DNA of 64,000 nt. It comes from Sutcliffiella cohnii. Lineage in GTDB: Bacteria; Bacillota; Bacilli; Bacillales; Bacillaceae_I. The DNA is taken from contig NZ_CP018866.1 in assembly GCF_002250055.1 (NCBI RefSeq), forward strand, positions 4,088,869 through 4,152,868. Reading direction: 5' to 3'. Position numbers and translations under genes: made by a program. Numbering within the stretch: position 1 is the stretch's first letter; every line of letters begins with the position of its first letter. The notes under the pieces are model-generated. The model worked only from the letters and a program-made list of their open reading frames with translations, did no database searches and had not been told where the DNA came from. This document shows positions 62,133 through 64,000 of the stretch, piece by piece.

Positions 62133-62169
62133 GTGGACAGCGGGACACATACCGTGGACGGAGGGACAG
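62133..62169. repeat. Palindromic repeat copy 9, cut by the IS110 element
   Basis: GTGGACAGCGGGACACATAC then CGTGGACGGAGGGACAG ends exactly where new sequence (CGTATAATGGC) begins. The expected GTCCC...GTCCAC half is missing, as if the IS110-family element inserted at the palindrome centre. Confidence 0.7.
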
Positions 62170-62281
62170 CGTATAATGGCAAATAAATCAATCGCTATTT
62201 TTTACTTAAAAAAGGCCGACTTTAAGTAAAACCCCTCTATTTCCATTTTTTTGAAGGTTCAACCATCACAAAACTTATATA

Positions 62282-62463
62282 GAACTTCTCTAGGGCGTGA
62301 AAGGATCTTGCTTTTTTCATCCTACATTGATACCGCCTAGTGAATATAAACTTAGCTTTCACGTATTATTCGTACTTATAGGACAAGATCCATAACGCTG
62401 TCCCGCGAGGTCTTATAGCCTCAGGTTCCTAATACAATGTGATCTAACGTCCTAGAGAAGTTC
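62282..62463 (-). ncRNA. Candidate IS110 bridge-RNA region
   Basis: A 182-nt segment downstream of the transposase is bounded by perfect 13-nt arms, GAACTTCTCTAGG (62282-62294) and CCTAGAGAAGTTC (62451-62463). Inside, CGTGAAAG (62296-62303) pairs with CTTTCACG (62356-62363), GGATCTTG (62303-62310) with CAAGATCC (62384-62391), and GAGG with CCTC near 62407-62421. Known bridge RNAs come from the non-coding ends of IS110/IS1111 elements and have about this length. Strand and ends are inferred. Confidence 0.5.
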
Positions 62464-62513
62464 CATGTTCAAAAATCAATTATCCCGCAATAAAATACTT
62501 TCTCTACAAATAA

Positions 62514-63926
62514 TTAACTAGCGCATTTAATGGGTGAGACATGTGTTTCAAAGAATTTTTTAACATTCGTTTTACGGATTTTCTTACTAATCTCTTCGAG
62601 AAGGACATAATTCTTATCCTCTGTTTGATAGAGAGTATGGTTACGAATCATAGCGAACGCAAGTCTAATCATTCTGTTACCTAAAGCTATATAAGCTTGA
62701 CGCGAGTGTTTTCCTCTTTCCTTCAATTTCTGGTACCGTTGTTGCATCTCAGGGTTATTTACAGCTAAAGACCTTCCAACTTGATAAACAATATTTCTAA
62801 AAGGTCGCCTACCCTGTTTGGAAACCCCGTAATAAGATGGCCTGTTATCTCCTGACTGCTTAACGATAGGATTTGTACCAGCCAATTTAATCAGTTGTCC
62901 AGCCTCATCAAAATCAGAGAGGTCTCCGATTTCCGCCACTAATTCTGCCCCTGTTACTAATCCAATTCCTTGTACTGAAAGAACAACTGCACCATCCATA
63001 ACTATAAATAATTCTTCTATCTTACGTTCTAAAACCTTTATTTGGTCGTCTAATAAATCTAGCCGATCTAATTTTTGACTAAGCAAGAAAATATCAGCAT
63101 CTAGTTGTTCCTTAGGACGGGAGATGGAACCTTCGGCATATTCTAACAGGAGTTGGATAGACTTATCTCGGAGTTTTAAATTCTCACGTATTGATAAGTC
63201 TCTTAATCCTTCTTCCCCTAACTTTAAGATGTCAGAGGGATGAGGATAGTGCCTCATTAAATATCTAGACGCTTTACCAAACACGTCAGTCAGAGGCTTA
63301 GAAATCTTTCTTTTCCCATTAATCCATACAGTTTTTCCTTGGTACTCTCGGAAAATATGATCCATATGCATACGAATCAAATTCTTCGTTTTAGTTCGCT
63401 CTGAAGTTAGTTCCCGTCTAGCTCTAGTCAGCTTTCGAAGTTTCGCTATATTTCCTGTAGGTAACTCGTTAGAGGTACCCCTACCATGAATGACAGATTG
63501 TACAATGGCCATTAAGTCCAGGTTATCCGTCTTTGACCAATTCAATAATGCCTCTCTTTCTTTGGCGGTAGTAGCTGCATTTATTGTTCGTACATGATAC
63601 CCCTCGAGATGACATTTAAAGACTAAATGTTCGTAGTAATGTCCAGTGGTTTCAATGCCGACCACCACTCGTGTATTAGCCTTTACTTTATGTCTTCCAA
63701 TAAGAGTTTTTAGCTTGGTAAAACCAGACATAGATGCATCTATATCAAATGGTTTTTCTAATATTTCTCCATAAAACGTAGCAATCATTGCTTTGGGAGT
63801 ATATTTAGCTGCATCAATCGCTACAATCAAAATATTCTCTACTCCAGTCTCTCTCACAAATTGCGCCCATCGACTTCCAATCTTACCTTGAATATGATTT
63901 AATGTTGAATATACCATCGTTTTCAT
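62514..63926 (-). CDS. IS110-family transposase (DEDD recombinase)
   Basis: 470 aa. The N-terminal RuvC-like DEDD domain has ILIVAIDAAKYTPKAMIATF, VVVGIETTGHYYEHLVF and NWSKTDNLDLMAI. The C-terminal Tnp_20 domain has VLSVQGIGLVTGAELVAEIG, AGTNPIVKQSGDNRPSYYG (with the Ser of the serine-type active site) and GRRPFRNIVYQVG. It is intact. ATG 63926 has AAAGGAG upstream. Confidence 0.93.
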   Translation of the reverse strand: MKTMVYSTLNHIQGKIGSRWAQFVRETGVENILIVAIDAAKYTPKAMIATFYGEILEKPFDIDASMSGFTKLKTLIGRHKVKANTRVVVGIETTGHYYEHLVFKCHLEGYHVRTINAATTAKEREALLNWSKTDNLDLMAIVQSVIHGRGTSNELPTGNIAKLRKLTRARRELTSERTKTKNLIRMHMDHIFREYQGKTVWINGKRKISKPLTDVFGKASRYLMRHYPHPSDILKLGEEGLRDLSIRENLKLRDKSIQLLLEYAEGSISRPKEQLDADIFLLSQKLDRLDLLDDQIKVLERKIEELFIVMDGAVVLSVQGIGLVTGAELVAEIGDLSDFDEAGQLIKLAGTNPIVKQSGDNRPSYYGVSKQGRRPFRNIVYQVGRSLAVNNPEMQQRYQKLKERGKHSRQAYIALGNRMIRLAFAMIRNHTLYQTEDKNYVLLEEISKKIRKTNVKKFFETHVSPIKCAS

Positions 63927-64000
63927 CTCCTTTGGTAGGGAATGTAGTTTGGAAGTTCTGTGATAGGTACTTCTATTTTACAATGAAAACGGTGGTTTTT

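Larger units (their letters stand above)
62170..64000. mobile_element. IS110-family insertion sequence (one end outside window)
   Basis: The left limit is inferred from the broken repeat at 62169. The element holds a 340-bp structured non-coding end and a minus-strand transposase, then continues past 63926 to the edge, where the limit is not visible. IS110 elements usually lack inverted ends and target duplications, so the boundary rests only on the interrupted repeat. Confidence 0.75.

Noticed and set aside
1..64000. tRNA or rRNA genes, prophage, replication origin
   Set aside because: No TYC-arm/acceptor patterns, rRNA-like stretches, phage structural genes or DnaA-box clusters were recognised by eye.

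Overview
This 64 kb window is AT-rich Bacillaceae chromosome. The evidence is AGGAGG-type ribosome sites, frequent TTG/GTG starts, CcpA-like cre sites, a SipW/TasA-type export locus, a CotH/VTC/DUF4956 group, an RRNPP quorum-sensing pair and a c-di-AMP riboswitch. I cannot name the species. I see no rRNA, tRNA or CRISPR array.

Layout. 1-8.1 kb: secreted M14 carboxypeptidase (cut by the left edge), a transporter-like membrane protein, a lactonase, a dicarboxylate/amino-acid symporter behind a c-di-AMP riboswitch, and a TraB/GumN lipoprotein. 8.3-13.7 kb: a 21-bp tandem repeat, then a GDPD enzyme, a LRR-CotH kinase-like protein, a VTC-domain protein and a DUF4956 membrane protein. 13.7-15.4 kb: an IS1182-family element. 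15.4-17.1 kb: small unknown proteins and a GNAT. 17.3-28.4 kb: a pentose or pentitol catabolic operon (ABC importer, Zn dehydrogenase, FGGY kinase, AraD epimerase, HAD phosphatase) headed by an ANTAR response regulator, with a divergent sensor kinase whose N-terminus is a degenerate ABC ATPase. 28.6-30.1 kb: an IS4-family element. 30.2-37.0 kb: three M20 amidohydrolases, an unusual winged-helix regulator and an AbgT transporter, with a shared palindromic operator candidate.

38.2-55.1 kb is the most interesting region: a thiopeptide-type (thiazole/pyridine RiPP) gene cluster. All its biosynthetic genes run on the minus strand. It has two identical 51-residue precursors with the core STCGSSSCCSSCCT, an E1-like protein, a SagB-type azoline dehydrogenase, a YcaO cyclodehydratase, a split LanB-type dehydratase (one N-terminal and two SpaB_C-like proteins), an unknown 488-aa protein, a SPASM-like protein with no radical-SAM core, a class III aminotransferase, an SDR and an ABC exporter. 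At its head lie a small secreted pro-peptide and a divergent PlcR-like HTH/TPR regulator, so population-density control is likely.

55.3-62.0 kb holds a small membrane-anchored protein, an NhaC antiporter, a SipW signal peptidase with two TasA/camelysin-like substrates behind SinR-like operators, and a lipoprotein amidase with an SLH-like repeat. An IS110-family element with a structured, bridge-RNA-like region closes the window.

A GC-rich palindromic repeat with the core GGGACAGGTCCC recurs between genes. Three insertion sequences of three different families each lie inside a copy of it; two show clean target duplications of the palindrome centre.
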